Positions 41,820-53,390 of a DNA stretch of 64,000 bases are shown piece by piece. The first letter of the stretch is position 1. Each line of letters opens with the position of its first letter. Below the pieces are notes generated by a model. It did no database searches and was not told where the DNA came from. It saw only the letters and a list, made by a program, of their open reading frames with translations. Position numbers and translations under genes: made by a program. Origin of the DNA: Catonia carolina (taxonomy: Eukaryota > Arthropoda > Insecta > Hemiptera > Achilidae); assembly GCA_035578175.1 (NCBI GenBank), contig JAQMRL010000004.1, forward strand, positions 37,006,901 to 37,070,900. The letters run 5' to 3'.

Positions 41820-41950
41820 CTGGATATGTGGCAGATTATGTGAGCAAAGCCGACTGTCGTTTTACGAATGAGCTACAGCGTTTCCAAAAAAAATTTTTGC
41901 GGTACGTTACTACAGCTCTTTGTCCATTAGAACGTATCATATTGTGACCG
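41820..41950 (+). pseudogene. Possible LINE RT scrap
   Basis: One frame reads ADCRFTNELQRFQKKFLRYV and then TTALCPLERI, resembling the LQRFQ.KFLRY block that follows the RT domain in Jockey/I-type LINEs. Only about 40 codons, with no other supporting motif. An inverted echo of CTTTGTCCATTAGAACGTAT is present at 43868-43892. Confidence 0.3.
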
Positions 41951-41985
41951 TAACCATATCGACACATGCAAATAAATAAATCAAT

Positions 41986-42654
41986 CATTTCAGGAAGCCC
42001 CTAAGTCAAAATTTTTCCTTTTTTTGATTTGGTACCTATGTTTCCGGATTGATGGAATGTAAACATCATTCATATTACAGAAATCACCGAAGTCATACTT
42101 TTCTTCACTAATATAATGCTAAGAGCTTATACTTATGTTATAAGGCTTATACTTATGTTATAAGGTTGAAAATAAAATGGGTGATATTCTCAAGCTGAAT
42201 ATCATGCGGTCTTGGGTTCGAATCCAATTCAGACACGGCATATTTTCATACCTTACTTACACAAAAAATCATTTCATCCTTCACCGTCTGCATTATTAGT
42301 AATTGCAGAACAGTCGGACGTTAAACCAAAAGAAACTTTAGAAAATACTATGTTTCTGCGCAAAAATCTGTATACAGGAGAATACTACATTGATGATGAT
42401 TACAAGAAAAGGTGAATATTTCAGACAACTAATTTTTTTTGAAAGTCAAGAATTTCAATTTTTATTCTAGTGAAAAGATTCCTCAAGTCACTAGTGTGAT
42501 AAGTAAATAAATATTATTGCATAGCACAATTGTCTTGTGATTATTTAACAAAGAATTTTGTAAAGAACAACGTAAGTTAGCATTTTACTCATTTTTACTT
42601 TACGAACAAGAAAATTCTAAAGTTAGTATTTTGACTTATGTGCTTTCTGAAATT
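41986..42654 (+). mobile_element. MITE family F, split by a SINE
   Basis: TIRs CATTTCAGGAAGCCCCTAAG / (reverse) AATTTCAGAAAGCACATAAG. Internal blocks GTTTCTGCGCAAAAATCTG and GATGATGATTACAAG are shared with 42960-43115 and 47161-48505. A SINE occupies 42187-42330. Within the left part a 22-bp word TTATACTTATGTTATAAGG is tandemly doubled (42126-42165). Confidence 0.75.
42187..42330 (+). mobile_element. SINE family A, 5'-truncated, nested in F
   Basis: Starts mid-head at TATCATGCGGTCTTGGGTTC (B-box GGTTCGAATCC), continues TTCATCCTTCACCGTCTGCA and ends GCAGAACAGTCGGACGTTAA plus ACC. The uninterrupted F sequence at 42973-43035 (CAAGCTGAAGTTCTACACTT) shows where it landed. Confidence 0.85.
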
Positions 42655-42959
42655 ACCGATTCAAATATTTTTTATATAAATTAGTATCGGAAAACACACA
42701 CTATACTCTATTTCACGTTCAGCTTGCAGTACAGCTCTTATGAGAACCCGTTGTGTTATCAGGCGTACGGGAAACATCAGGCACAGCCAATAAAATAACA
42801 CTCTTCCGCCGACACCATCCGAAGGTCACGGGCAAAAATATTGGAGTTTCACTTACCACGCTCTAAGAAGCTCATTTTTAATAAAAGAAAATTCTGAAAA
42901 AAATACTTTCGCTTCCTAAAAATCGTATCCTATTACACTGTAAATGTTATTATTATACT
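42655..42959. other. Nothing recognised
   Basis: A modest GC-richer patch at 42715-42850 (GAACCCGTTGTGTTATCAGG, CCGCCGACACCATCCGAAGG) has no partner except a weak inverted TTCTCATAAG match at 43762. Confidence 0.35.
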
Positions 42960-43115
42960 CTGATATTTAGATAAAATTCCCGGTTGAAAATAAAACGGGT
43001 GATATTCTCAAGCTGAAGTTCTACACTTTAGAAAATACAATGTTTCTGCGGAAAAATTTGTATACAGGAGAAAACTACTATAAATTGATGATGATTACAA
43101 AACAACGTGAATATT
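42960..43115 (+). repeat. MITE family F, internal fragment
   Basis: CCGGTTGAAAATAAAACGGG through GAATATTTCAGATG repeats 42165-42430 without the SINE. It is flanked by unrelated DNA, so it is a local partial duplication. Confidence 0.8.
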
Positions 43116-43429
43116 TCAGATGTACATATAAGAGAGAAAGGGGTATGTCGTCTCTCTCTTCGTCACCCTCACTGTTGGGCCCGGGGAGTTTTATTACCAT
43201 TTTTAGACCTTTCCGAGATACTAACGACTGTTATTCAAATAAGATTTAAAGATTTACCAATATTTAAACAATAAGTATTCTTTACTATAAAATAATTAAA
43301 AAGACAATAAAATTGATAAACAATTTCAGCACTATAATAATTTGTCTGTACCTGATCTTTAAAACGGTACAAATATTAAGTATGTTTTCGTACTACGTTA
43401 TTCAATTAGGAGTTTGTAAATGTGAACGT

Positions 43430-43900
43430 GCTGTGGCGCGGAGTCGATATTTTTACTTAGTGTAGCAGCGCTCAAACTCCCATCTGAAATACATTACTAA
43501 TGGACTTTCCGTACTGCATTCTGAACGTGAAATCAACTATAGACCGTTCCGTCACCGGCCAACAACGTAACGTAGGCCATGCCCGTTCAATGAACAATTT
43601 GCCTGCCAGAATATTTTGTAGGTGACGGCACGCTCCATGGATGATACGTGTCCTTGCCAAAACGCAAATGATCTGCATTGCTATCCCGTTCTGACACAAG
43701 ACTACGTGGTTCTTTGCTAGCCGATAGAAGAAGACTGAACGGCTACCAAACGGGTACGGTACGGTTCTCATAAGCGTTATTTATGGGCGAACGTTCATCC
43801 GTTGAAGTGGGCATAGGAGCGTTTTTTCGTGCCCGACACGATCCTAATACGGTCATGATGTATGATACGTTCTAATGGGCAAAGACCTTCACTCCCCAGG
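43430..43900. other. Unclassified GC-richer block
   Basis: About 470 bp of mixed-composition DNA containing a 99-codon minus-strand frame (43472-43771) with no recognisable motif. Words such as CGTTCCGTCACCGGCCAAC, GGGCGAACGTTCATCCG and TCGTGCCCGACACGATCC look like non-autonomous DNA-transposon sequence. No clear TIR pair, only a weak inverted TTCTCATAAG/CTTATGAGAA between 43765 and 42738. Confidence 0.35.
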
Positions 43901-44124
43901 GTACGTATCAGATAAAATATTATACTCAATGGATTACGTGTCCCTTACGTTAACGACACATTCATAACAAATTATTTTGTAGATTTATTGACATACTTCA
44001 AAATCATCATAATTCTTTAGTACACAACACAAATTCTACCAATATACCAGAAATCTCTCAATGACGACTCATGCACCGATGAAGTAGAGACATGGTAAAT
44101 TAATATTACAGTAGAGTCTACTAG

Positions 44125-44245
44125 TATTTTTTTTGTCATCAGTCTCTCGACTGGTTTGACGCAGTTATCCAAGCTGCTCTATCTTGCGCAACTCGTATCA
44201 TATATTCATACCTGTAACACCCTACATCTTTTGTAATACTAGTAC
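44125..44245 (-). mobile_element. LINE 3' tail (RGRQRL type), short copy
   Basis: On the minus strand: ACAAAAGATGTAGGGTGTTA, then GAGTTGCGCAAGATAGAGCA, CAAACCAGTCGAGAGACTGA and TGACAAAAAA. This is the inverse of the tail at 34260-34370. The poly(A)-like end is preserved. Confidence 0.7.
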
Positions 44246-46324
44246 TACATGAACAAATTTCATTAAACATTTTAATTTAACAGAATTTTAATTTTAAGAG
44301 CTGTCACGGGGTGGTGTTCGGTTTGACTTAAAACCATAAACGACTATTTTTTCAAATAAAGCTTTTATTTAATATATATTCTGAACAGTTCTGGTAGTTG
44401 CCTTTACAGAGTTACAAAATTAAATTAAATTTGTTGAAACAATAAGTCAAGCATAATAGAATAAAAATAATAAACCGTCCGCCTGTAAAAAAACCATTTA
44501 AAATAATATTAAATTATTTCTTACATCATTCTTCAAAATTTAAATCTTTGATAGTTTATTTATACGTGACAAAATAAACTTTTTCGAACGTTAAAATTAA
44601 ATTGAAAAAAAAAACGCTTACAAAATTTCTTTAATTTTATAATTTAGTGATGAATAACATTCCGAATGACTTTCTCTTAAAGTTACCGTTAATTAAAAAG
44701 AAAATTATAATGAGTCAAAATTTATTATAAAGAAAATCAGAGTTTTATAACAGGCGTTAGTAAGCAAGAACGAGTAAATTTTTGTACAAGTAGACCATAC
44801 GAGGAGAAAGTCACAAATACCTGAAAAATTTGCGTTTGTTCCCAATAACACTTTTAGAAAGTACGAAATTTACAGTTACAAATTTTATTCAACATTTAGT
44901 TTCTTATTAAAATGAATCTAGATTTAATACAATAGTAGGCCTGAATTAAAGAAGAAAAAAACATGTTGGTCAACTTGTTTTAACGTAGGATGTGTGATTT
45001 TTATTTTACAGTAATGCAAAAAGACATTTTAAGTACTTCTATGGTTTCTGAAGGTCATTTTATAAACGTTTTCATGACTGTCTGCTCTTACATTTTAAAT
45101 TCATTTACATAATGCAATAGTGTAGATTGATATAATGTAAATTTTTTCCATAAAAGTATAACAATCGTTTTTTAATATCTTTTTCAATAATAAATAAACC
45201 ACTGTCTGACCAAGTTAACGTAAAATCTTATTTTAATGACGTATTTAATCATTGCCAAAAACATTTACAAAATAAAATCTAAAGAGTTTGTCGCGAAAAA
45301 TGTTTAGGATATTTGCTTTAACGTCATTCAATATTCTTCATCAACACTTTTAAGAATAAAGAACATTCAAACGTTTTTTAATGATCGCAGTGACGTCAGT
45401 ATTCCTCTTTTGTTGCAAACGAAAAGTAAGTAAGTTTTAAAAAATATCGACTGACCTGAATTTTGTGATCAGAACTTTTTTTATTTGATGAGAAAAATTG
45501 AATAATATAATAACAATAATTTACACAGAAGAAACAGGAATAACTGAAAAACACATTGAATTTTTGCAGAAGCGAGACTTGGGCTCTGGCCGCCGAGTTC
45601 ATTCAGCCATTACGCTTCGTAACTATTAGGCTATATTATACTAACAATAATAATTTCTTTGAAACCAAATCAAAAGATAAAAAGAAATCAAGAAATAGGG
45701 GTTGATTTTAATACAGTTTTTTAACGATGAAGTTTTTTATTTTTAAGAAGGTAGTTCCAGAAAATTTAAATCAAAGTATACATTTTCTGGTTCCCATTTT
45801 TTAATAATTTGAAGTGCAATATTACTCCGTCGAATCGGATTTGTTGGAGGTTTGATCAGGGACTTGGTGATATTTATCAGTTTATAAGCAGAATATTCAT
45901 ATTGTCTAGTAGTTAATGTTTTAAGTTATTTTAGGTGTTTTATATCTGCTGAATGACGCATCGCGAAGTTGGTGTTCATTGTTCATTGGTACGAGTTTCA
46001 AAATCGTTTATGTTATTGTATATACAAATTAATAATCTTTTGACGTGCAGCTGTCAAATGATAAGAATTTTAGATTCATTGAACAGCAATCTGCCTGGAT
46101 AAAATCTATCCTTACCTAATGCTGCTCTCAATTTAAATTTTTGGATAAGAAATAATTTTATCATTACGTGAATCAAGGGCCGCACTCCAGACTATTAAGC
46201 CATATGACAAGATCGACTGACACAAAAAATAGTACATTTTTCTTTCTTGAATATTTCTTGGGTATTTCGTTTAGTTGATTTCCTTCAAAATGACTTCTTG
46301 GATATTTCGTTTAGTTGCAGCTAA
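44246..46324. other. AT-rich DNA, nothing supported
   Basis: 2 kb with only chance-length frames (for example 45396-45602). A short GC-richer word (GGGCTCTGGCCGCCGAG, about 45580) and a 22-bp near-repeat (GGATATTTCGTTTAGTTG twice, 46258-46318) are the only marks. Confidence 0.4.
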
Positions 46325-46640
46325 GGGGACCTGTAACGCTTCGTGTTTCCTCCCTTGTGCCTCCCCAAACCTTGAATATGCAGTCTTTTCCTTACAAGGT
46401 TTTATTTTCTAAACTAATGACCTAGATTTTTCAGTATTTACAAAAATCTTGAAAAAAATATTAGAGATTTAAAAAAATTTGTAGAAGCTAATTTATAGAA
46501 AATAATTAAAAAAAACTATAGGTAAAACGTTTGCGCAGATAGCTAGTTAAAGAAAAACCTTGTGAGCAAAAGATTACAATTTCATGGTTGGGGGGAACAA
46601 GGGAGGAAGCAATCAGGGTACGAGCGGGGAATTTTCAGGA
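46325..46640. mobile_element. MITE with ~80-bp inverted arms
   Basis: The left arm CGCTTCGTGTTTCCTCCCTT, then GTGCCTCCCC...CCTTACAAGGTTTTATTTTC, matches the reverse of the right arm (GATTGCTTCCTCCCTTGTTC, CCCCCAACC...CTCACAAGGTTTTTCTTTA). The centre (about 46415-46545) is AT-rich. Superfamily unknown. Confidence 0.65.
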
Positions 46641-47160
46641 TACATTACTCTTGATGTGTAGGCCTACTTATGTATGCCAAAATTCAGATTCCCCTAATCA
46701 GTTCCACCTAATGGTTTCATTGACTGGGCTATTATTAACATACTATAATGGAGCCTAAGGCCTACTTATGACCCGCTTTCTCAAAAAACTGCTGAAACTT
46801 TGCAGACCTATCAAGACATAAAATTTATAGATTTGGCCATAAAGTTATTCATTTTTGTTATGAAGTATTTGAGATAATAAAAAGTTGAAAATGTTCTATA
46901 AAAATTTAAAGATATCGTACAAGAATACAAAGAGGTAATTTTACGCAGAAGAAAGTGCAAAACATTTTCTCTTAATTGTTTTTTTTTCCAAATTTCTGGT
47001 TACATATCCTCTTTAGAGCGTTTAAAATAACACCACGGTTTTTCTGGAACTGAATGTTAAATTAATTCTTGAATTAATTAATTAATTTAAGAATAAATTT
47101 AGTTTAAGCTTAAGTCTTGCAATTAATTCAATTAAGTAATATAATTTTGTATTTGAATGT
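46641..47160. other. Nothing recognised
   Basis: AT-rich DNA. A run of AATTAATTAATTAATTTAAG near 47075 is simple sequence. Confidence 0.45.
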
Positions 47161-47446
47161 CATTAAGAAAGCCCATAAGTCAAAATTTTACATTTTTTCT
47201 TTAGTGCATTTTAGGACTAACTGAATATAAACACACCATCACATAAGTCTGGTTTTCCTTAAGTAATATAGCACTAAGAAAAACCTTATCCTTAAGGATA
47301 CAAAGTGCTTCCTTCTAGTTAAAAAATGAAAGTGGATGATTTTTGATGCTTAAGCTCTACTTTCAAGTGGAAAAGGCTATACGAAGTTTCTGCGCAAAAA
47401 TATTTTTAAGGGAAATAACTAATGTTATGTTACTAAAAATGAGCCG

Positions 47447-47850
47447 ATATTGGACACAATGAGGAAGAGGAGAGTCGCTTTCTTTGGCCACCTTAGCAGA
47501 CTGCCTGACTCAAGACTCATTAAACAGCTCCTTGACTACCAAATGAAGAATAAGATCCAAAACAAATGGATACAGGAAGTCATGTCAGACATGGGGAACT
47601 TGAATATAAATGAAGAAATGATCCAGAGACGAGAAGAGAAGACCATCCTAAGGGAAAAGAGGATAACCCAACTGCCTTTCAGAGAGAGAAGACAGCCGAA
47701 TGCAGCTGTGGCAGAGAGATTGAGAGCCACCAGGTCAAGGAATATGAAATTGATGTGGGAACGAAGAAAACAACAGTGTGGTGCCACAACTAACTCCTCA
47801 AGGAACGCATGTCCATGAGTGACTTGAGTGCTCCAATTGGGGCGTAATTA
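47447..47850 (+). pseudogene. LINE ORF2 C-terminus, open for 122 codons
   Basis: From MDTMRKRRVAFFGHLSRLPD to a TGA at 47816-47818. The blocks KRRVAFFGHLSRL.DSRL.KQLLDY, NKWIQEVMSDMGNLNI..EMIQ and a basic tail are the 'KRR..F.GH..R....RL....' C-terminal segment of RTE/CR1-like LINEs, including W..E...DM..L.I. This is the least degraded LINE coding piece in the window. A short 3' UTR ends GGGGCGTAATTAAAATTAAA plus an A-run. 5'-truncated and nested in the family F element. Confidence 0.75.
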
Positions 47851-48077
47851 AAATTAAAAAAAAAATGAATACTATTGTACAACACAGTTTTCTTCTGGTC
47901 TAACAACCTATTTTACAAAAAAAAAAAAAACAACGCAGGTTAGCATATTACTCCAATTTATTTCAGAAACACCTTAAGTCAAAAATTTCAACTTTTTTAA
48001 AACTAGTGGCTTATCGTTAAAAATACAAAAGTATACATTTTTTATTAAAGGGGACAAGCCAGTGAACAAATTATATA

Positions 48078-48403
48078 TTTTTTTTTTTTTTTTTTTTATA
48101 TTCTTAATTTGTGTACGTTGCAATCTGTTCAATTGAGAACAATAAGCAACCCCATGACCCAATGAGATGAGGATGATGTGTATGACGTGTAAATGTGGTG
48201 TAGTCTTGTCCAGACCCAGGCCGACCATTCCTGAGAGAGTATGGTTAATTAAACCCCAACCATCAAAGTACACCGGTAACCACTGTCTAGTATTGAAATC
48301 CGTATAAAAGTAACTACCTTTACTAGGATTTGAACTAGGAACCTTTGTCTCCGAAAATCAGCTGTTAAACAGCTGATTTTGGCGACGACTTTACCTCTAG
48401 ACC
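48078..48403 (-). mobile_element. SINE family C, complete
   Basis: On the minus strand it opens GGTCTAGAGGTAAAGTCGTC with an inverted CAGCTGTTTAACAGCTG, the B-box GGTTCAAATCC (GTTCCTAGTTCAAATCCTAG), and the full family body ACCGGTGTACTTTGATGG ... AACAGATTGCAACGTACAC. It terminates in a 20-base A-run (T-run 48078-48097 on the plus strand). Best-preserved family C copy here. Confidence 0.9.
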
Positions 48404-48505
48404 AAATATATTTTAATATTGTTTTTTTTATTGAAACGTAGTAAATAACCAGTTTTTTAATTTATCCAAAAGTTAGAAATTTTGTCTTATTGGCTTTCTG
48501 AAATA

Positions 48506-49529
48506 ACCATACATTTCTTAGTAGTTTAAATTTAATAATTAATTATAATTATTAATTTAATCAATAAATAATTGTTATAATTTTAAAGAGAGTCTGTTTG
48601 TTATTTATTATACCCAGATACCGGACGAACCTTAGGTGTTACAGTATTGATTGATCAGTAATTTTTCACTGTCTGTACTCAATTGATTATACCGAGAATA
48701 ACACACTAACATTTTCTCACTTTTCGCTTTCAATTCCTCTTTAGTACTTTATAATTTACAGGTATACATAAGTAACAAAACCAAGCAGGAAGATCATAAA
48801 AAATCGGCGCCGTAAAACAAATTAATTAGATTCAGAGAAATATTTCTTAAGTGTTTCATAAACATTAAACAATTGATGAAAACGATTACACCTTAAAATT
48901 TTAAAAAAGTACAAGATTATATGGATTAATCTATTGTCACAATAAATCCTACAATAATTAACTTCATAATATCGTACAATTTATTGACAGAATCAATCTA
49001 GATAATTGTAAATGTAAATATTTGTTACGTAATATTTATTAAAATACTTCTGTAATCTTTGCAATTTTTAAAAAAAACTTTGTTTATTTGGGTTCAGAAA
49101 TGAGATTAATACTCGAGGTAATAACAAAAATAGGCAATTATTATGTCTTGGATTATTATCGAAACGTCAATGATGTAGTAATTCCATTATTGCGGCAAAC
49201 GCATAATAAGATAATAATAATACTAATAGATAATAGTATTTGTACTTGCGCTTAAAATATTATTACATCCGATTCAAATTCTGTAATAAAATTTTCCGTT
49301 GGAAAATAAATGGAACCTTGCACCTTACACTTTAAATACACAACTAATTCATTTTACACAATGATTTACGGAAGCATTTACATAAAACGTTAAAAAATCC
49401 TAAAAAAGTATGGACTAATAAACCCTCTGTAAATTATTTACAATTAATGAATATTATTAGATAATAAACTAACTAATCGATAGGATCATATTTTTATCAA
49501 CAGGATTAAGGACTGATCAGGAAACTAAC
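48506..49529. other. AT-rich DNA, nothing recognised
   Basis: No frames or shared repeats. Confidence 0.45.
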
Positions 49530-49692
49530 ACACGACACTTACGTCTTTTACACCTATACCTCTTCTGTTCTTAAATGCTTCAGTCATGTAATTGGCTGAC
49601 CATGGACAGAAACAGAATTATTTTTTGTAGTCCTGGAACTAGTAGATATAGTGCAAATAATTTAACACTCCACCTGCCTATTAAGGGCAAAA
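49530..49692 (-). mobile_element. SINE family D, 5' part
   Basis: CTTTTACACCTATACCTCTTC through CACTCCACCTGCCTATTAAG is the first about 160 bp of family D, inverted. The frame-bearing half is missing. Confidence 0.8.
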
Positions 49693-49994
49693 ATTTCTTC
49701 GTATGACGTAAAAGTTACTTTGAGTTTTCATAAACTATCGCCAACACTAACACTGACTCCATAATCATCCAACGCTTCTTAATTATACAATTTTCCTGTT
49801 GCTATAATAGACTCTAATCTTTACTATCAATTTTTGTCATTTTACTTTTGTAAAATGGTTTGTTTCTTCTATAACATGTACTTTTAATATAATCTAAAAA
49901 TTGTAATTTAAATGTGGCCATTATTGATCTAAATGTTGAAGTGACCATTGTAAATAAATACGAAAAAATTAAAAACATTTCCATTGATTTAAAA
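49693..49994. other. Nothing recognised
   Basis: AT-rich, no shared repeat. Confidence 0.45.
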
Positions 49995-50110
49995 AAAATT
50001 AAAGTCGCATCAAAATCTTTGTCATTAGCGATTACTTTGGGTAAAAGAACGGATGGTTTGAAAGTGGGAAAGTGGATGGTTTGAAACTTGTTGATGTGAA
50101 TGGAAGGAGT
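49995..50110 (-). mobile_element. SINE family B tail fragment
   Basis: AAAGTCGCATCAAAATCTTTGT and CATTAGCGATTACTTTGGG, then AACGGATGGTTTGAAA doubled imperfectly. The head is missing. Confidence 0.6.
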
Positions 50111-50214
50111 AGGCTAATACTGTTTTAATGTATTTTGTTTAAAAAATATGTCATTATGTTTTTTCTTTACCTTTCTCCTCATTTAACTTTTCTCAAGATT
50201 TGTGTATTTGACTT

Positions 50215-50600
50215 CGAGGTTTATCATGTTTGTGAAGTCATTTTTGGAATAAAATTGGAGTCAGAACACAACCTTGTAACACATCAGTGCAAAAATAGTT
50301 CTCTTTTAATGGTTAGATTTCTCGAGCTGTTCCGGTACCAATTTTTGAGAGGTCTACTAACATTTCATGTGCCATCTGGCTCATACTGAACCAACATAAT
50401 ACGAAACCTATTGAAACTCATTTTACCAAGATCTGACCAGTGTTTCCTGAAACATAAAACCCTGTCGCTCATTGCCGAAACTCCCAGTTCCTCTGTTACG
50501 TTGACATTCTCTCTCTTATCCAAAAGGGTACATCTATTGGTAGTCATCAAAAAACTCCATCTCAGCTGCCTGGATTTTCTTATCTGTATAGAACTATCTT
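50215..50600 (-). pseudogene. RTE-like LINE fragments in non-native order
   Basis: The minus-strand frame 50550-50365 reads RCTLLDKRENVNVTEELGVS, then DRVLCFRKHWSDLGKM and MLVQYEPDGT, matching the post-RT tail of RTE-like ORF2 (RY.L.D..RN..I...L.V....DR....R..W..H..RM......L.Y.P.G). Closer to 50290-50225 on the same strand comes FCTDVLQGCVLTPILF, which is the QG..LSP.LF motif of the RT domain and normally precedes the tail. So two pieces lie in swapped order. Confidence 0.6.
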
Positions 50601-50715
50601 AACTGTAATCCTTTTTTTTCATTTTAATAATTTAATTTCTATTTTCTTTTCAGCCGTGTCAATAATTGAATCTTGAACACAAAAATGGTTAAAAAAACAA
50701 AACACAAAAATTGTT

Positions 50716-51088
50716 AAATGCTGGTTTGAACCTGTAGAGATTTTACTAAGTAAAGTGAGGAGTAAGGTGGTTTACCATTGCCTTCCTCACTGAGTAAAAA
50801 AATTATGCTTATCAGCATGCCGGGCCCTCTGAAAAGCACATATTTTCCACTCTGCAAATGACACCTTCACTTTATTCACCACAAGGTCTGGCTGTATAAT
50901 TAAATTCATTACTGTCAGAGGAAATAGCTCTGACTAGTATCTTTTACACCTCTACCTCTTCTGTTCTTAAATAATTCAGTCATTTAATTGTCTGACTATG
51001 TGATAAGAAACAGAACTATATTTTTTTAGCCCTGCAACGAACAGATTGAGTGTAAATAATTTGACATTCCACCTGTCTGTTATGGGCA
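50716..51088 (-). mobile_element. SINE family D, 3'-truncated
   Basis: From GCTGGTTTGAACCTGTAGAG (left) to CTGTCTGTTATGGGCA (right). The terminal AAC tail is lost and no TSD was found. The family start codon position is mutated (ATAATTAAATTCATTACTG), so the frame lacks its ATG. Confidence 0.88.
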
Positions 51089-52954
51089 GTGAACATTTTT
51101 TATATTTTCTTATAGCCGGGAATTTAACCGTTATTATCAGTTCTAGAGCCAAGTCCAAAAACGAAAATTTTATACAATTATCTAAAAATACCCTACTTTA
51201 ACGATCTTTTGCTTCGCTTATACAGGCGTTGAAAAAAGAAATCTTCCTGAAAACGGAAACTCACTTATACAAGACCTCAATTCACAAAACTTACCGCAAA
51301 ACCCAATAAGGTATATATTTTTTAGACGATAGAATAGAAATTATGGCGTATGGTACATAAATTTATTAATATCCTGTGGAAGTTTTGCTGTACGAGAATT
51401 GTCGTCCTTAAAGTATTTTTTCATTTTCCCATTCATTTAACAAATTTATGTGGTTGTGAATTCGCAGTAAATATACAAATAAGTAAGTAACAAAACGAGT
51501 ATAATATTGAATTATTTTTCATTTATAAATAAAGTTAAATTGAATAACACATGATTTATTTTTATAAAACCAGTAAAATTACATAATGCACTACAGTATT
51601 AACTAAAATGTGCGTTTTATATACGAATAAGTAATTAAACATTCCTTTATAATGTACTAGGAAAAATAATGAAATAACTTGAATACTAATTAACAACTCT
51701 TAAGCAAGTTACTTAAGATAATTAAATGCAACTTACTGGAATCTCTGATCCTATACTTTAATAATTTCATAATAATTACGCCTTTTTAATACATACATAC
51801 TTTATTATAACTTTACATTCATACTTTATAATTTAATACATGTGCACGCCTTTATAATCTACAAAAAATTAATATCTTACTATCAAGGATGATTGGTATT
51901 CACGAACATAATAAAATATTATTTATAGATAAATTTTCTAACTCGTTTATTGCTAATATTAAAAGTCACATAAATAACCTAAGACTAGACCGTGAGTGGG
52001 TCATTGGGTCAGATAAACTGTTAGAAAGATTACTTATAGACTTTACTTTCTGTAAACGATAAAAAATTGTCTCGCCCAAAACGTAAGGTTGAATAAATTG
52101 TTAATTACATTTACATAGTTGAGACAAAATTTATTCTATGAATATATTTTGTAAAGATTGTCTGCGTTTAACAATATCGCTAATTAGTATAATTTAAACA
52201 GTTTATAATGATGTGTGCAAAGGATTCATTAAAATTCATTTTAAATAGTTGGTTATATTTACTATTATGGTTCTTAAATGTTGTAGAAAGTTCTAGAGCG
52301 TTCAACTGCTTTTTTAGACTAGACGAGAATTGATGAATGTTAATTTACAGAATTATGTTATGGCCTGTCGTCTTCTATTAATATGATTGATCTTTTAATC
52401 ATTGTTTGTTTATTATTTATTCGTAACACTGTTTAAAACAGTAGTAATATATTTAACACAAATCTTGGAAGTCCTCGAATGATGACGTGAAGATTTTTTT
52501 GATTTTGATTATTTATTTTGAAAGTATACCATATACATATGTATAGTCGATATACTGTACTCCGCGTGAGGCAAGCGCCTATAGGTTGTAACCGAAAGTT
52601 TTACACTAGTTGGCGCGTATCTACCTCTCCGCTTGACAATTATCTTGCACTACGTTCCATCATAAAAATATCTACATCCAGCTAAAATAAACATTATCCT
52701 ATAAGCGTTTTCAATTATATCGTTCAGATTACTTGTAATTATTGTAGTTTCATAGAGCGACTCCTTAATTAATTATTTTAACCGTTATATTTAACAAAAC
52801 AATTTTTTTCTACTTTTTAATGTATACCGCTTTTATGTTTCAAAAACTCAACACATTCACTACCTCGCATGTTAACAAAACACAGTTTACAAAACTTTTC
52901 AACTTCAGTCTTCGAAGAAAATGTGATTTCCATAGCCAGGAATCTTACCCAGTT
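51089..52954. other. AT-rich DNA, nothing recognised
   Basis: 1.9 kb without supported frames or shared repeats. A small mixed-composition patch at 52555-52680 (CCGCGTGAGGCAAGCGCC, GTTGGCGCGTATCTACC) is unexplained. Confidence 0.4.
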
Positions 52955-53390
52955 AAAATTCATACTAAGGCCGCAATTTAAAAAAAAACATTACCATGAG
53001 AGCGCAGCCCATTACCCATTAACCCATTAACTTTAGCAGACACGATCGCTGACCCTATCTTGTAGAACATAAAAATGTGGTAGTAAATGTGGCGATTTAA
53101 AAAAAATGTAGGAGTCAATTTAGAGAAAATTTCACGAGAAACTACAACTTTCGGTTGATCGATTTTGATAAAAATGTTTTTGTCAGATTCCCTTGTGGTA
53201 TCTAATTTAAGTTTAAAGTTTCAACTTCGTATGCTATTCCGTTCTTGAGATATTTTGCACACAAACTAATCGCTAAAACCATGTTTTTTAGGTTCATAGG
53301 CCTGAAAACGTGTATTCCCGGTGAAAACTAAATTTAAAAATATCGATATGAAGACAATACTTTTCTTCCCTATATTTTCACATAAGGCAA
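52955..53390 (-). repeat. Repeat family E, 5' half, minus strand
   Basis: In reverse: TTCTTCCCTATATTTTCAC (start, about 53364), TGTATTCCCGGTGAAAACT, ACTTTCGGTTGATCGATTTT, CCCTATCTTGTAGAACATAA. It ends near ATACTAAGGCCGCAATTT. Confidence 0.7.

Larger units (their letters stand above)
47161..48505 (+). mobile_element. MITE family F, expanded by two nested insertions
   Basis: The left end CATTAAGAAAGCCCATAAGT with CAAAATTTT and the reverse of the right end (ATTTCAGAAAGCCAATAAG) are family F TIRs. The family landmark GTTTCTGCGCAAAAATATTT lies at about 47385, and CTATTGTACAACACAGTTTT at about 47872. Its size of 1.35 kb is explained by a LINE tail (47440-47850) and a SINE C (48112-48403). Confidence 0.65.

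Noticed and set aside
43472..43771. 99-codon frame as a gene
   Set aside because: No recognisable motif and the block looks like transposon filler. Kept only as an unexplained region.
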